From: Bacillus safensis FO-36b
GTDB lineage: Bacteria; Bacillota; Bacilli; Bacillales; Bacillaceae
Direction: 5' to 3'
Assembly (NCBI RefSeq): GCF_000691165.1
Contig: NZ_ASJD01000005.1
Location: 62,001-126,000 of the forward strand
DNA: 64,000 nucleotides
A program made the position numbers and the translations under genes. Shown in pieces: positions 1 through 7,181 of this stretch (within the stretch, counting starts at the first letter, position 1; each line of letters begins with the position of its first letter). The notes beneath the pieces are model-generated. The model was given only the letters and a program-made list of their open reading frames with translations. It searched no databases and was not told the origin of the DNA.

Positions 1-265
1 GATGATTTGGAATCATATTTAACTGATTGTTCAATGCTTTTAGATCCCGATAGATTCCTTGATCCAGCCTCATAGAAAATACTGAAACTTTCCGCAGCGA
101 TAAAGTGAGGTTTCTTAATTTCTTTTCATCCATTTCCAGACTTATTTTCACTGGTTTTCTAAATGGTTTGAGCTGCTTCTCAAACGTTTGAAATCGTTTT
201 TGAATGCGTAATAACTTCTTCGACACCCGGTCTTCTAATTCAAATCGTGCTGTAAGTTTCGCCAA
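1..265 (-). CDS. xkdO: Phage tail tape-measure protein, N-terminal fragment
   Basis: Only the first 88 or so codons lie in the window; the gene runs off the left edge. It starts at a TTG placed directly after the TAA of the upstream frameshift reading frame, with a strong AAAGGAGG ribosome site inside the end of that frame, so the two are translationally coupled. The visible part is lysine- and arginine-rich and charged, as in the start of PBSX XkdO. Identity rests mainly on position: a long gene behind the xkdN chaperone pair is the tape measure that sets tail length in this phage type. Probably right, though the diagnostic body of the protein is not visible. Confidence 0.75.
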   Translation of the reverse strand, partial: MAKLTARFELEDRVSKKLLRIQKRFQTFEKQLKPFRKPVKISLEMDEKKLRNLTLSLRKVSVFSMRLDQGIYRDLKALNNQLNMIPNH

Positions 266-885
266 TTATTTACCTCCTTTCTTTGCTTCTTTTTCTAGCA
301 TGTCTAGCTTGTAGCTGATGAGTCCGAAAAGGAATGCTTTGAACGGTCTTGGGGATTCGTATAATTCCAGGAGTTCAGATGGGGAGTAGTGAAGCTCGTG
401 CATTGCGTAATATAAAAACACCGCTTCTTTATCCCCATCTTTTATTAGTTTTTTGCTGCTTCTTCTAAATCTTCAATTTCATCTTCGAATCCGTTGATTT
501 CGATCGCTTTGTTTAACCAGTTCGCATATTCACCGCCGACTGACAGGACCCGTTTTGCTACTTCAACTGGATCTTGTGTGCTGTAGGCTTCTCTTAATTC
601 CTTTGAGCGGAAATCTGGGTAAATCGTCGATTCAATCGCAATACGTGCGTAGAAGCGCTGGCTGTCTAAGTCTTTCACACGTCCTCTGCCTTTGACATTT
701 TTGAAGGTTGTGTTTTCTTTTTCCAATTCATCAATACGTTCAGTTGTAATGGCTTTAAAGACAAAAGGAATGACATTCCCTTTTTTATCAACAAAACGCT
801 TAGAAATCGGTACTTTGACTTCTTCCGCTTCTACTGTTTGTCCTGGCATAAAAAATGAAAGATCAAATGTTTGTTTTTCACTCAT
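266..885 (-). CDS. Predicted -1 frameshift fusion: XkdN plus second tail-chaperone frame (206 aa)
   Basis: After codon 146 of xkdN the zero frame stops. The -1 frame is open from position 448 to 266 and encodes 60 more residues that begin LIKDGDKEAV and end KKGGK. This frame has no good start or ribosome site of its own. A slippery heptamer A AAA AAC sits exactly at the zero-frame stop. The arrangement equals lambda G/GT and other tail-assembly chaperone pairs, where a minor frameshift product is needed for tail assembly. The extension (acidic, then a basic C-terminus) is the usual size for the T domain. Frameshifting is inferred from sequence, not measured. Confidence 0.8.
445..885 (-). CDS. 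xkdN: Phage tail assembly chaperone XkdN
   Basis: 146 residues, the usual size of XkdN in PBSX-like elements. It is acidic and helical at its C-terminus (DEIEDLEEAAKN). By position between tail tube (xkdM) and tape measure (xkdO) it corresponds to the G protein of lambda-type tail chaperones, which bind the tape measure and recruit tube protein. It ends on the slippery heptamer that allows part of the ribosomes to make the longer fusion product. It is separated from xkdM by a 525-bp stretch carrying a terminator and a toxin-antitoxin module, so its expression may be partly uncoupled from the upstream tail genes. Confidence 0.85.
   Translation of the reverse strand: MSEKQTFDLSFFMPGQTVEAEEVKVPISKRFVDKKGNVIPFVFKAITTERIDELEKENTTFKNVKGRGRVKDLDSQRFYARIAIESTIYPDFRSKELREAYSTQDPVEVAKRVLSVGGEYANWLNKAIEINGFEDEIEDLEEAAKN
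448..454 (-). other. Slippery heptamer A AAA AAC with downstream stem
   Basis: On the minus strand the zero frame reads GCA AAA AAC TAA, so the heptamer is in the correct X XXY YYZ register. Seven nucleotides further on, AGATGGGGA (complement at 377-385) and TCCCCATCT (432-440) form a 9-bp perfect inverted repeat with a 46-nt loop. The distance is typical of a stem or pseudoknot that stimulates -1 frameshifting. Confidence 0.82.
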
Positions 886-920
886 GTTTAAAAACTCCCT
901 TTGTTATGTTTTTTTGAATG

Positions 921-950
921 CAAAAAAGCACATCCATTTTTTGAATGTGC
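921..950 (-). terminator. Hairpin with U-run between xkdM and xkdN
   Basis: On the minus strand GCACATTC and GGATGTGC pair around an A-rich loop and are followed by six T. It lies 36 bp ahead of xkdN and would terminate, at least partly, late transcription coming from xkdM. Read the other way it is followed only by TTT. Confidence 0.6.
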
Positions 951-967
951 TTTCCAATCTTTTCATG

Positions 968-973
968 TATAAT
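968..973 (+). promoter_or_regulatory. -10 box of the toxin gene
   Basis: A perfect TATAAT lies about 70 bp ahead of the toxin start. No good -35 box at 16-18 bp is visible; TTGAAT at 941-946 is 21 bp away. The long leader this would give is normal for toxins of this type. Confidence 0.45.
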
Positions 974-1043
974 TTAAATTGTACAATTGAACGGCTTGCT
1001 CAAGGGCGTCTGGCTCATCCCCGATAGGAAGGGGGTGATGCAT

Positions 1044-1127
1044 ATGTCAACATTTGAAGCGATTTCCCTTATGCTTTTATTCGGGATGTTTATCTTTACT
1101 TTGTTGACGTATATAGACAAAAAATAG
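1044..1127 (+). CDS. Small hydrophobic type I toxin (TxpA/BsrG/holin-like toxin family)
   Basis: A 27-residue peptide with an MSTFEAISLML start, one membrane segment and a basic IDKK end. This is the pattern of TxpA, BsrG, BsrE and the putative holin-like toxins, which start MS/T-x-Y/F-E-x-L-x-x-M-x-x-F-G and damage the cell membrane or envelope. A strong GGAAGGGGG ribosome site is 8 bp from ATG 1044; the in-frame ATG at 1038 is too close to it. The gene is the only rightward gene inside the leftward late operon, beside xkdM. In the B. subtilis skin element txpA and bsrH sit beside yqbM, the xkdM equivalent, so the location is conserved. The stop codon lies in the antisense terminator hairpin. 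Confidence 0.8.
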   Translation: MSTFEAISLMLLFGMFIFTLLTYIDKK

Positions 1128-1346
1128 ACTCCCCTTGAGCTGTGGAAGGTTAAAGGGAAGTCTACCTAAAGAACCTATTCGAAAAGCCAGCCCCTTGAAG
1201 GGCCTAATTGTACATTGCCGGGATGTTAGAGCATCCTGGCTTCTTTTTATTTTATGCAAATCGCTTTGCATGTAAACATATTTTAATGAATCGAATACAA
1301 GACGTCACCAGAAGAAATGAAGACGGCTTCAAGACGGTTGTATTAC
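1119..1346 (-). ncRNA. Antisense RNA antitoxin (RatA-like), convergent with the toxin mRNA
   Basis: A minus-strand transcript is predicted from an extended -10 promoter (TGCTATAAT, complement at 1353-1361) to a hairpin at 1126-1163 followed by six U (complement 1119-1124). That makes about 230 nt, close to the 222 nt known for RatA, and it would pair with roughly the last 130 nt of the toxin mRNA. A second, shorter start is possible from TTTACA-16 bp-TAAAAT near 1251-1278. The region has no coding potential on this strand that I trust. Inferred from promoters, terminators and toxin layout. Confidence 0.7.
1217..1250 (+). terminator. Terminator of the toxin mRNA
   Basis: GCCGGGATG pairs with CATCCTGGC (one G-T pair) around a 6-nt loop and is followed by TTCTTTTTATTTT. 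It gives a toxin transcript with about 120 nt of 3' untranslated RNA, all of it inside the antisense region. Confidence 0.8.
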
Positions 1347-1352
1347 AACTGC

Positions 1353-1361
1353 ATTATAGCA
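1353..1361 (-). promoter_or_regulatory. Extended -10 promoter of the antisense RNA
   Basis: TGCTATAAT on the minus strand, preceded 19 bp upstream by TTAGCA as a poor -35. Just upstream lies the perfect 14-bp palindrome GCTAATTAATTAGC (1378-1391), close behind the xkdM stop. Confidence 0.55.
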
Positions 1362-1410
1362 TATTCAGTTATTATTTTGCTAATTAATTAGCTAATTTCC
1401 TCCACTTTTC

Positions 1411-1854
1411 TTAGAATGTATTCTTCAGCTTTTCAGGCAGATCAAAGTCCTCGAATGTGAAAGGAACTTCTTCTTCAAGCGCCTCTGAATCAACATCCAA
1501 TCCAGCGATTTTAGCAGAATCAAAGTTGACATCAAATAATGTCACACGCTCAGTGCCACGGCCTGATGATTTATCGTCAATGACAGCTTGAAGAGTGAAA
1601 TATGGATCTTCTCCTTTTTTCACATAATTGAGCATTAATTGAACGAAACGGGACGTAACTTTATAGAATGTTGCCGTTCCTGTTCCGTTTGCTCCAGTTG
1701 TTTTATGTCCAGTCATTCGGCGGCCCATGACGTTGACTTCTGATTTGTTTTTCTCCACGTTTGCTTCGAAGGTTTTAATAAATGCAAGCTCCTCACCTTC
1801 TAAGAAAAGACGACCTTCTTTACCTGAAATTGTATTTTGCGCTTTAAAAGCCAT
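1411..1854 (-). CDS. xkdM: Phage tail tube protein XkdM
   Basis: 147 residues, standard length for XkdM, the inner tube of contractile phage tails. The N-terminus (MAFKAQNTISGKEGRLF) and the mixed beta pattern with the NGTGTATF segment fit the family. It begins 1 bp after the stop of xkdK with a GAGGTGA ribosome site placed in the end of the sheath gene, so sheath and tube are made together, as in B. subtilis PBSX. Nothing looks damaged. Confidence 0.92.
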   Translation of the reverse strand: MAFKAQNTISGKEGRLFLEGEELAFIKTFEANVEKNKSEVNVMGRRMTGHKTTGANGTGTATFYKVTSRFVQLMLNYVKKGEDPYFTLQAVIDDKSSGRGTERVTLFDVNFDSAKIAGLDVDSEALEEEVPFTFEDFDLPEKLKNTF

Positions 1855-1855
1855 C

Positions 1856-3202
1856 TTACTTCACCTCCACATTGAAATAGAATTTTTCTGCTGCATCTAC
1901 TGGTTGAACCGCTAAATCGATGATAAATCCATCACGATCTTCATTGAGACCGATCACGATATCTGTTTCTGAATTAAAGCCTGTAATGCCGCTGCCATCT
2001 TGAAGCTGTGTAAGATACTGAGTAATCAGTGTTTTCACAAGCTGCACACCATCATCTGATGCTGGAATGTCATTGCCATTGGCTTTACGTAATTTAATCA
2101 GATTTTTTAATTCGAATGTTAAATCATTGTTGATCGCATCAAGCACACGAATGATTTTATTTTTCGCCAATTGCTGGTTCTTTTCAGCTGTAAAGCTAGT
2201 CAAGGAGTTAATATCTTTTTCAACACTCACGGTACGATCTCTCGCATCAAAGGTGAAAAGGAACTCCCCTTGTGATAATCGGTATTCTACTTGATCATTG
2301 TCAAGGCGTTCTAATGTATCGACTGCTCCTTCGTATTCAACAAAGGTCAATGACTGATTGAAATTTGCTCCGGCACTTGCACCTGCGACCCATGCTGTTG
2401 TTTGGGCAGGTGTTAGTTCTGTTCCATCTTCGAGGACAACGCCGCTTGTCACATTGATGATTCCTTCTTGGTCCGCTGCATAATTCGCCACAACCCCTTG
2501 CACCTTACGTCCTTGCTTATCACGTAGACGCTCGATAAATGAAGCGAAGGTTGCTTTTAATTGCTCACTATTATCGACTGGAAGGGCAATGACATCGAAG
2601 TATTCTGTTTCTGCTGCTTCTAGGAAAGCTGTATAATCTGCGACACTTGCCACGCCGTTTTTCCCGCCGCTTAGTGCCACACCTGCTGTGATGACGGCTT
2701 CACCTTCACCAGAAAATTGAACGTATTTGTTTTTCACAAGGTCTTTGACATCAGTGACGACCTGTTTATCCACAATATCTGTTCCAAGATAAGTGATCAC
2801 ATCGCGTTTTGTGCTATCAAGTACATTTTCTGCGACTTGTACTGTGATCTCATTTCCTTTTAGGCCGCCATAATTTGCTGTGACGACAAAATTTTCAGCA
2901 ATTTCGGCTTTGGCCGGCTCTCCTTCATTTAGGCGGTAAAGCAAGACCGTTTGGGCTTTTTTCTTTGCTTCACGGAAAAGAAGAAGTGACTTATCATCAA
3001 TGTTGAGTCCAACCTTTTTATTTAAATCTTCCATGTTTGAAACGGAAATAAAGGTTTTGGGTTCTCCCCAGCTCATCACAAGGGGAAGTGCCACTGTACC
3101 TCGATCGCCTAAAGTAATTCGCTGCTCTGCTGTTGTTTTAAAATTAAAGTAAATACCAGGACGCTTTTTCTCTGTACCTGGTGTAAAAGTGCCTCCGTTC
3201 AT
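1856..3202 (-). CDS. xkdK: Phage tail sheath protein XkdK
   Basis: 448 residues, near the usual 466 of PBSX XkdK. The start MNGGTFTPGTEKKRPGIYF is the typical sheath N-terminus, where extended arms link neighbouring subunits. The central region is a variable domain and the last 150 residues form the conserved contraction domain (ending in VDAAEKFYFNVEVK). Sheath subunits assemble around the XkdM tube and contract to drive it into the target cell. It is followed at 1 bp by xkdM and preceded at 3 bp by a small conserved ORF. Confidence 0.95.
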   Translation of the reverse strand: MNGGTFTPGTEKKRPGIYFNFKTTAEQRITLGDRGTVALPLVMSWGEPKTFISVSNMEDLNKKVGLNIDDKSLLLFREAKKKAQTVLLYRLNEGEPAKAEIAENFVVTANYGGLKGNEITVQVAENVLDSTKRDVITYLGTDIVDKQVVTDVKDLVKNKYVQFSGEGEAVITAGVALSGGKNGVASVADYTAFLEAAETEYFDVIALPVDNSEQLKATFASFIERLRDKQGRKVQGVVANYAADQEGIINVTSGVVLEDGTELTPAQTTAWVAGASAGANFNQSLTFVEYEGAVDTLERLDNDQVEYRLSQGEFLFTFDARDRTVSVEKDINSLTSFTAEKNQQLAKNKIIRVLDAINNDLTFELKNLIKLRKANGNDIPASDDGVQLVKTLITQYLTQLQDGSGITGFNSETDIVIGLNEDRDGFIIDLAVQPVDAAEKFYFNVEVK

Positions 3203-3205
3203 CCT

Positions 3206-3418
3206 TTAAACCTCCTTGGACAAAAAAGCATCAATGTGCTTTTTCGCTTCTGTTTTTGTAATTGGTTGATGTTTGATATAAAAAAGAGCCCCTTCAAGGA
3301 TTTCTGGTTTGACCCCAAAAAGATCCTTACTGTGCTCCTTTAAGGCTTCAAATGAAAAGCCAAATTCTTTTTCTTCGCCGGCTGTTTGAGCAGGCTGAGC
3401 ATGTTTAGTCTTGCTCAC
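3206..3418 (-). CDS. Small conserved PBSX/skin protein between xkdJ and xkdK
   Basis: 70 residues, starting at a GTG that overlaps the last 14 bp of xkdJ. The N-terminal 20 residues are polar; the rest is charged (FEALKEHSKDLFGVKPEILEGAL) and ends in a lysine-rich helix. PBSX has a small gene (called xkzA in some annotations) in this slot. Function is unknown. Conserved position and tight packing with the sheath gene are the reasons to call it real. Confidence 0.75.
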   Translation of the reverse strand: MSKTKHAQPAQTAGEEKEFGFSFEALKEHSKDLFGVKPEILEGALFYIKHQPITKTEAKKHIDAFLSKEV

Positions 3419-3860
3419 GTTTGATCACCCCATCTGAAAAGTTGATATCTTCAAGGCTTGCCTGTTTGTCACGGTTATACCAATAGCTGCTATCCCACGT
3501 CAGGACAATCGCTGCTACGCCTTGATCTATCATTCTTGTTTCCACTCTTTTTATGCGGACATAATCATCAAGCACCTCTCCGTCTTCACTCATCATCTGA
3601 ATGATTTGACGATCAGCAAGCAATGCATCAACGATTGATTCTGCCGCATCATGTGCTTTTTCTGTATCAATATGAAAGACTTTCACTTGCAGCGAATAAG
3701 ATTTCATAAAGGTAGAGACCGTATCTGGACCACTGATCACTGTCACAGGCGGCACGTAAACGGATGGCACTTGAAAGCGTTCTGGCAAAAGACGATCATA
3801 CATTGTCACAGGAAAGTGTGTGTAGATATAATGCATGATTGCCCCGACTTCTTGATTCAT
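3405..3860 (-). CDS. xkdJ: PBSX tail-terminator/neck-like protein XkdJ
   Basis: 151 residues from ATG 3860, which has a GGAGGTGAT ribosome site. A longer open frame reaches back to 3989 but would overlap xkdI by 125 bp and has no such site. The protein begins MNQEVGAIMHYIYTHFP and fits the XkdJ/YqbJ family found between the HK97 gp10-like protein and the sheath, where tail-completion proteins are encoded. The DxYVRIKRVETRMIDQG segment and a WDSSYWY tail are well preserved. Exact role not demonstrated. Confidence 0.8.
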   Translation of the reverse strand: MNQEVGAIMHYIYTHFPVTMYDRLLPERFQVPSVYVPPVTVISGPDTVSTFMKSYSLQVKVFHIDTEKAHDAAESIVDALLADRQIIQMMSEDGEVLDDYVRIKRVETRMIDQGVAAIVLTWDSSYWYNRDKQASLEDINFSDGVIKREQD

Positions 3861-3864
3861 TCCA

Positions 3865-4362
3865 TCACCTCCCAAAATGTCGATCGAACCAGCTTTGCAG
3901 CTTTCGATCCAGCGACTGGTCAAACATTTGCTCATAGAGCATGACAGCATGATCCCAGTAGCCATTTCCATCAATCCATTGAGAGGCAAGCATCATTCCT
4001 GTACTTGCATTCGGATCATATTCAAAGCGGCTGCCAGTCCATCTGCCAGGCACCCATCTTCGCTCTCCACTTGAAGAAGTGGCATGTCCATCATTGACAT
4101 AGGAGGCATATTCAAGCTGCGTTCCCACTTCAAGTGTGAGACCGCCTTTTGAAATGAGAAAATGATTCTCCTTATCGCCTTGTGTAAAGGATCTAAGAAG
4201 CCGGCCTGTATCAACAGCATTCTCCTTGATTAATTCATCCTGAATGATGTCTAAAAACTCCAGGCCCATGTCCTCCAGCCAATCTTGATATTCTGCCTTT
4301 AAGCCGCCATCACCCGCTGTCTGCAGCTGTGAAATCAGCCGGTCAAGTCCATCAATTTTCAT
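3865..4362 (-). CDS. xkdI: HK97 gp10-like neck protein XkdI
   Basis: 165 residues beginning MKIDGLDRLISQLQ, the characteristic start of the gp10/XkdI family. It contains a VDTGRLLRSF motif and a VGTQLEYASYVNDGH segment, both standard for this head-tail joining family. It overlaps the end of xkdH by 4 bp (ATGA) and ends 5 bp ahead of xkdJ. It is expected to act at the tail-proximal side of the connector. Complete and in frame. Confidence 0.9.
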   Translation of the reverse strand: MKIDGLDRLISQLQTAGDGGLKAEYQDWLEDMGLEFLDIIQDELIKENAVDTGRLLRSFTQGDKENHFLISKGGLTLEVGTQLEYASYVNDGHATSSSGERRWVPGRWTGSRFEYDPNASTGMMLASQWIDGNGYWDHAVMLYEQMFDQSLDRKLQSWFDRHFGR

Positions 4363-4715
4363 AGATTTTCCTTCCTGACTGCCATCACTTCGATGTGATG
4401 ATTTTTCACTTTTTTAGGCTGCTGTAATTTGAGTGACACGCCATTCCACATCATTTTGTCATGCAAGCGAATATCACTTCCTAAAGGAAAATGAACAAGA
4501 TAGGATTGATAAATGACTGTATTCGGCTCTTCTTGCACAAGTGACTGGTTCTTTTCTATGACATAACAAGCTAGATCGGTCAGGCTGGGAGCATCGGGAT
4601 AGGAAAGTGTTATTTGTAAATCATCAGCTGGAATTCCAAATTTCCCGCGGGCGGACTCCTTCCGTTCAAGATGAAAAAGATCACAGCGATCTGTTAATAG
4701 AGATTGATAGCTCAT
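4359..4715 (-). CDS. xkdH: Head-tail adaptor-like protein XkdH
   Basis: 118 residues, beginning MSYQSLLTDRCDLFHL, equal to the XkdH/YqbH family. In SPP1-like phages the equivalent slot (gp16) encodes the stopper that closes the connector after DNA packaging; this functional link is by analogy. It overlaps the preceding gene by 4 bp and the following gene by 4 bp. Confidence 0.85.
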   Translation of the reverse strand: MSYQSLLTDRCDLFHLERKESARGKFGIPADDLQITLSYPDAPSLTDLACYVIEKNQSLVQEEPNTVIYQSYLVHFPLGSDIRLHDKMMWNGVSLKLQQPKKVKNHHIEVMAVRKENL

Positions 4716-5095
4716 AATGACCTCACCTTTAACTTGGCACTGCCGCCGGTCAATGTTGGTTCAATGTAATCTACAAGCAGGGCATATACATAGGGTCTGC
4801 CTTTCACTTGATCAGCTGCCTTCGCATATGAATAATCGCCCATTTTCTCTGACGTAAAGCCTTTCATCATAGATTCGTCATCATTCAGCATGGCAAAATA
4901 TTGGGCCATTTTTAATAATGCGATTCTTGCTTTTTCAGGGAGGGGCTGATATTTTTCGCTTGAGAAATCGTGACCTACGATCTGAAATACCGCAGCTTCT
5001 GCTTCGATAATATCTGCTGTCAGTCTTTCCACAGATCGATTTTTCACACGATCAAAGACAGAATAGGCTTGCAGTTCTTCAGCAGAAATGATCAT
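4712..5095 (-). CDS. yqbG: Head-tail connector protein, YqbG family
   Basis: 127 residues that I recognise as close to skin-element YqbG: the ELQAYSVFDRVKNR start, the VGHDFSS..YQPLPE segment, and DDESMMKGFTSEKMGDYSYA are all shared features. The fold is known to be an all-helical connector adaptor like SPP1 gp15, which sits below the portal. It lies 13 bp behind the capsid gene stop and overlaps xkdH by 4 bp. Complete. Confidence 0.88.
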   Translation of the reverse strand: MIISAEELQAYSVFDRVKNRSVERLTADIIEAEAAVFQIVGHDFSSEKYQPLPEKARIALLKMAQYFAMLNDDESMMKGFTSEKMGDYSYAKAADQVKGRPYVYALLVDYIEPTLTGGSAKLKVRSL

Positions 5096-5108
5096 GGCCT
5101 TCCGTCAC

Positions 5109-6032
5109 CTACTCTTTCACTTTCATCACTTTTGCTACAGCATCCTCTTCCTCAAATTTGCTGTCTAGCTTCGCTGTGAGGACAATAATAAATTTACGGC
5201 TGCGAATATCTTTTTCTACTTCAATTCGAATATTACGAGAGAAACCTACGATAATATTTTTAGGGTGTGTCAGCAAAATATCTGATACGTCTGTTCCCGC
5301 TTCGTCATATGGCTGCATATTGGCAAGACCTTTGACCGGCACACCGAATGCAGAAGAAAGTCCGCCTTGAATGGCCGCATCTCCAAGGCCTGTCTGACGG
5401 TTTGCTACTTGATCCTTCCATTCAACTTCTAAGCTTGGGGATGTGTAGAAACGGAAATCCTGAGGTACACGTAAATATTTTGACGGCATCGCTTTATAGG
5501 CTTGCTTAAACATTTGGCGGCTGATTTCCGCTCCGTTTGCATCTACGATATGAGAGACTGCTTGTTTTCTCACGCCATCCATTTGGGCTAAAAATGGATC
5601 TGCTGAAGCCGTATCGCCATTGACGATGAGCTCTTCAATGTCAACGGCTGCTCGTTCAGCGAGCATTTGCATAATCGTCTGCTGAATTCCGTCTTTCTCA
5701 ATATTGTTTTCAATGCTGTCGTAGGTCATATGAATCTCTGCGATGACCTCTTTCGCATTTAGCTGGACAGTGCTTGTCGCTGGGACAATACGGTCTTTCG
5801 CATCAAGTGCTTTGCCTTCTTCTGCTGGGCGCAAAATACGCTGGCCAAAGCCGATTTTTTCGATTTTTTGTGAATCACTTTCCATTGGAATAATACGTGC
5901 ATCATTTAAAACGGTTGGTGTATTTTGCATCATTCTAATGAATGTGTTGGATTGGGTTGCGTTCATGAGACCGCCGGTTTTTAAGCTGGCAAGTGTCATT
6001 TCGGCCTTGCGAATCAACTCTTGATTTCTCAC
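5109..6032 (-). CDS. xkdG: Major capsid protein XkdG
   Basis: 307 residues, the normal size of XkdG/YqbE. The N-terminus [20 protein letters not shown] and the [12 protein letters not shown] segment are typical, and [14 protein letters not shown] lies in the central capsid fold. HK97-type capsid subunits assemble around a scaffold, provided here presumably by the C-terminal half of XkdF, and are processed by its protease half. A 22-bp gap with a GGAGG site separates it from xkdF. Confidence 0.93.
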   Translation of the reverse strand: MRNQELIRKAEMTLASLKTGGLMNATQSNTFIRMMQNTPTVLNDARIIPMESDSQKIEKIGFGQRILRPAEEGKALDAKDRIVPATSTVQLNAKEVIAEIHMTYDSIENNIEKDGIQQTIMQMLAERAAVDIEELIVNGDTASADPFLAQMDGVRKQAVSHIVDANGAEISRQMFKQAYKAMPSKYLRVPQDFRFYTSPSLEVEWKDQVANRQTGLGDAAIQGGLSSAFGVPVKGLANMQPYDEAGTDVSDILLTHPKNIIVGFSRNIRIEVEKDIRSRKFIIVLTAKLDSKFEEEDAVAKVMKVKE

Positions 6033-6054
6033 ACTGTTTCCTCCTTATTTAGGC

Positions 6055-7143
6055 TTAAAGTAAGCCATCCCATATGGGCTTTGTACTGTCGTTTTGTGTA
6101 TCGTGGATTGTTTGTTTTGACATACCGCGCGCTTTTTCAAGCATGTGAATCCGCTCTGAAATAGGCAAAAGCTGCTGCTGAAGCACTTGCTCAAGCGCTG
6201 CTTTTTCTCTGCTGGCTGATTTCTCTAAGGAAGAAAGCTGATGATGAATCGGTGCAACGACTTGCTCAAGCACCTTTTGGACAGGTTCTTCCTCTGTTTG
6301 ATCTGTTTCCTGCTGTTCTGCCTGCTGTAAGACGTTTTCAATGGCCATTTTTGCTTTTTCAAGCTCTTGTACTTGCTCCGTTGTCAGAGCGGCATCTTGT
6401 TTTTGTACGGAGGCTGGCCTTTCACCAATCGTTTGAAGCACATCCTCTGTCTTCAAAATGTCCTGCACGATTGGCAGCAATTGCTCAAGCGCTGATCTTA
6501 CACCCGCCTCATCACCATCACTTGACTGTAAGGCTTCCAGCAGATGGTCTAAAACGCTCCAAAAATGTTGTGACATGTTTGCACCTTCCTCTTTCAAAAA
6601 GAAATTTTTCAGCAAAGAAAAAAGCCCTCTCTCATTTGTGCTTTGAGATAGGAGCTGATCTTGTTCTTCTATTGCTACGATGTCTGCCGTTCCAGCCATT
6701 GAATACCCTGTAATGTGGCCTTTCTGGATTTGATCCCAAATCTCTTGGGAAGCCTTTGTTACAAGTACCCAAGATCCTTTTCGAATCAGCTCACCGCCTA
6801 CCTCAAAATCAGCGGGGGCAATGTATGATTCAACAACCTCGCCCACACCATGTTGAAAATCATGCTGCTTGTCAATGCGGCGGGCATCCTTCATAAAACC
6901 ATGTGCCGCTCTTTCAATTTCTTTGGCAGACATAAAGTCTTGGTGTGCATCAGGTGTATTCGGTTCATACACGACACCATACACAAGACGATGAGCATCT
7001 TCTGCCTTTGTCAGCACACTAACCTCCTTTTGAAAATCAGGCTGGCTTTTCTTTGCCTTCATCAAAAAGAATTTCTTTTTGTTTGCGGCTCTGTCCACAT
7101 AGGAAACATGCGTAATTTTTGCGTTTTTTAATTCTCTCGGCAT
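6055..7143 (-). CDS. xkdF: Prohead serine protease/scaffold XkdF
   Basis: 362 residues from ATG 7143, which has an AAAGGGGGTGA ribosome site. The open frame extends 44 codons further upstream but those overlap xkdE and lack a site. The first 180 residues carry the XkdF-type serine protease (Peptidase_S78_2): conserved start THVSYVDRAANKK, a DKQHDFQHG histidine region and a GHITGYSMAG serine motif. The rest is glutamine- and glutamate-rich coiled coil with repeated QVLQQ/VLEQV blocks, as expected of a scaffold. A single protein therefore probably supplies both capsid scaffold and maturation protease. Confidence 0.9.
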   Translation of the reverse strand: MPRELKNAKITHVSYVDRAANKKKFFLMKAKKSQPDFQKEVSVLTKAEDAHRLVYGVVYEPNTPDAHQDFMSAKEIERAAHGFMKDARRIDKQHDFQHGVGEVVESYIAPADFEVGGELIRKGSWVLVTKASQEIWDQIQKGHITGYSMAGTADIVAIEEQDQLLSQSTNERGLFSLLKNFFLKEEGANMSQHFWSVLDHLLEALQSSDGDEAGVRSALEQLLPIVQDILKTEDVLQTIGERPASVQKQDAALTTEQVQELEKAKMAIENVLQQAEQQETDQTEEEPVQKVLEQVVAPIHHQLSSLEKSASREKAALEQVLQQQLLPISERIHMLEKARGMSKQTIHDTQNDSTKPIWDGLL

Positions 7144-7181
7144 ATGTTCACCCCCTTTCAAAAAAGCGCATGCGCTTCGGT

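Noticed and set aside
3861-3989. Longer start for xkdJ
   Set aside because: It would overlap xkdI by 125 bp; ATG 3860 has GGAGGTGAT and gives the family length.
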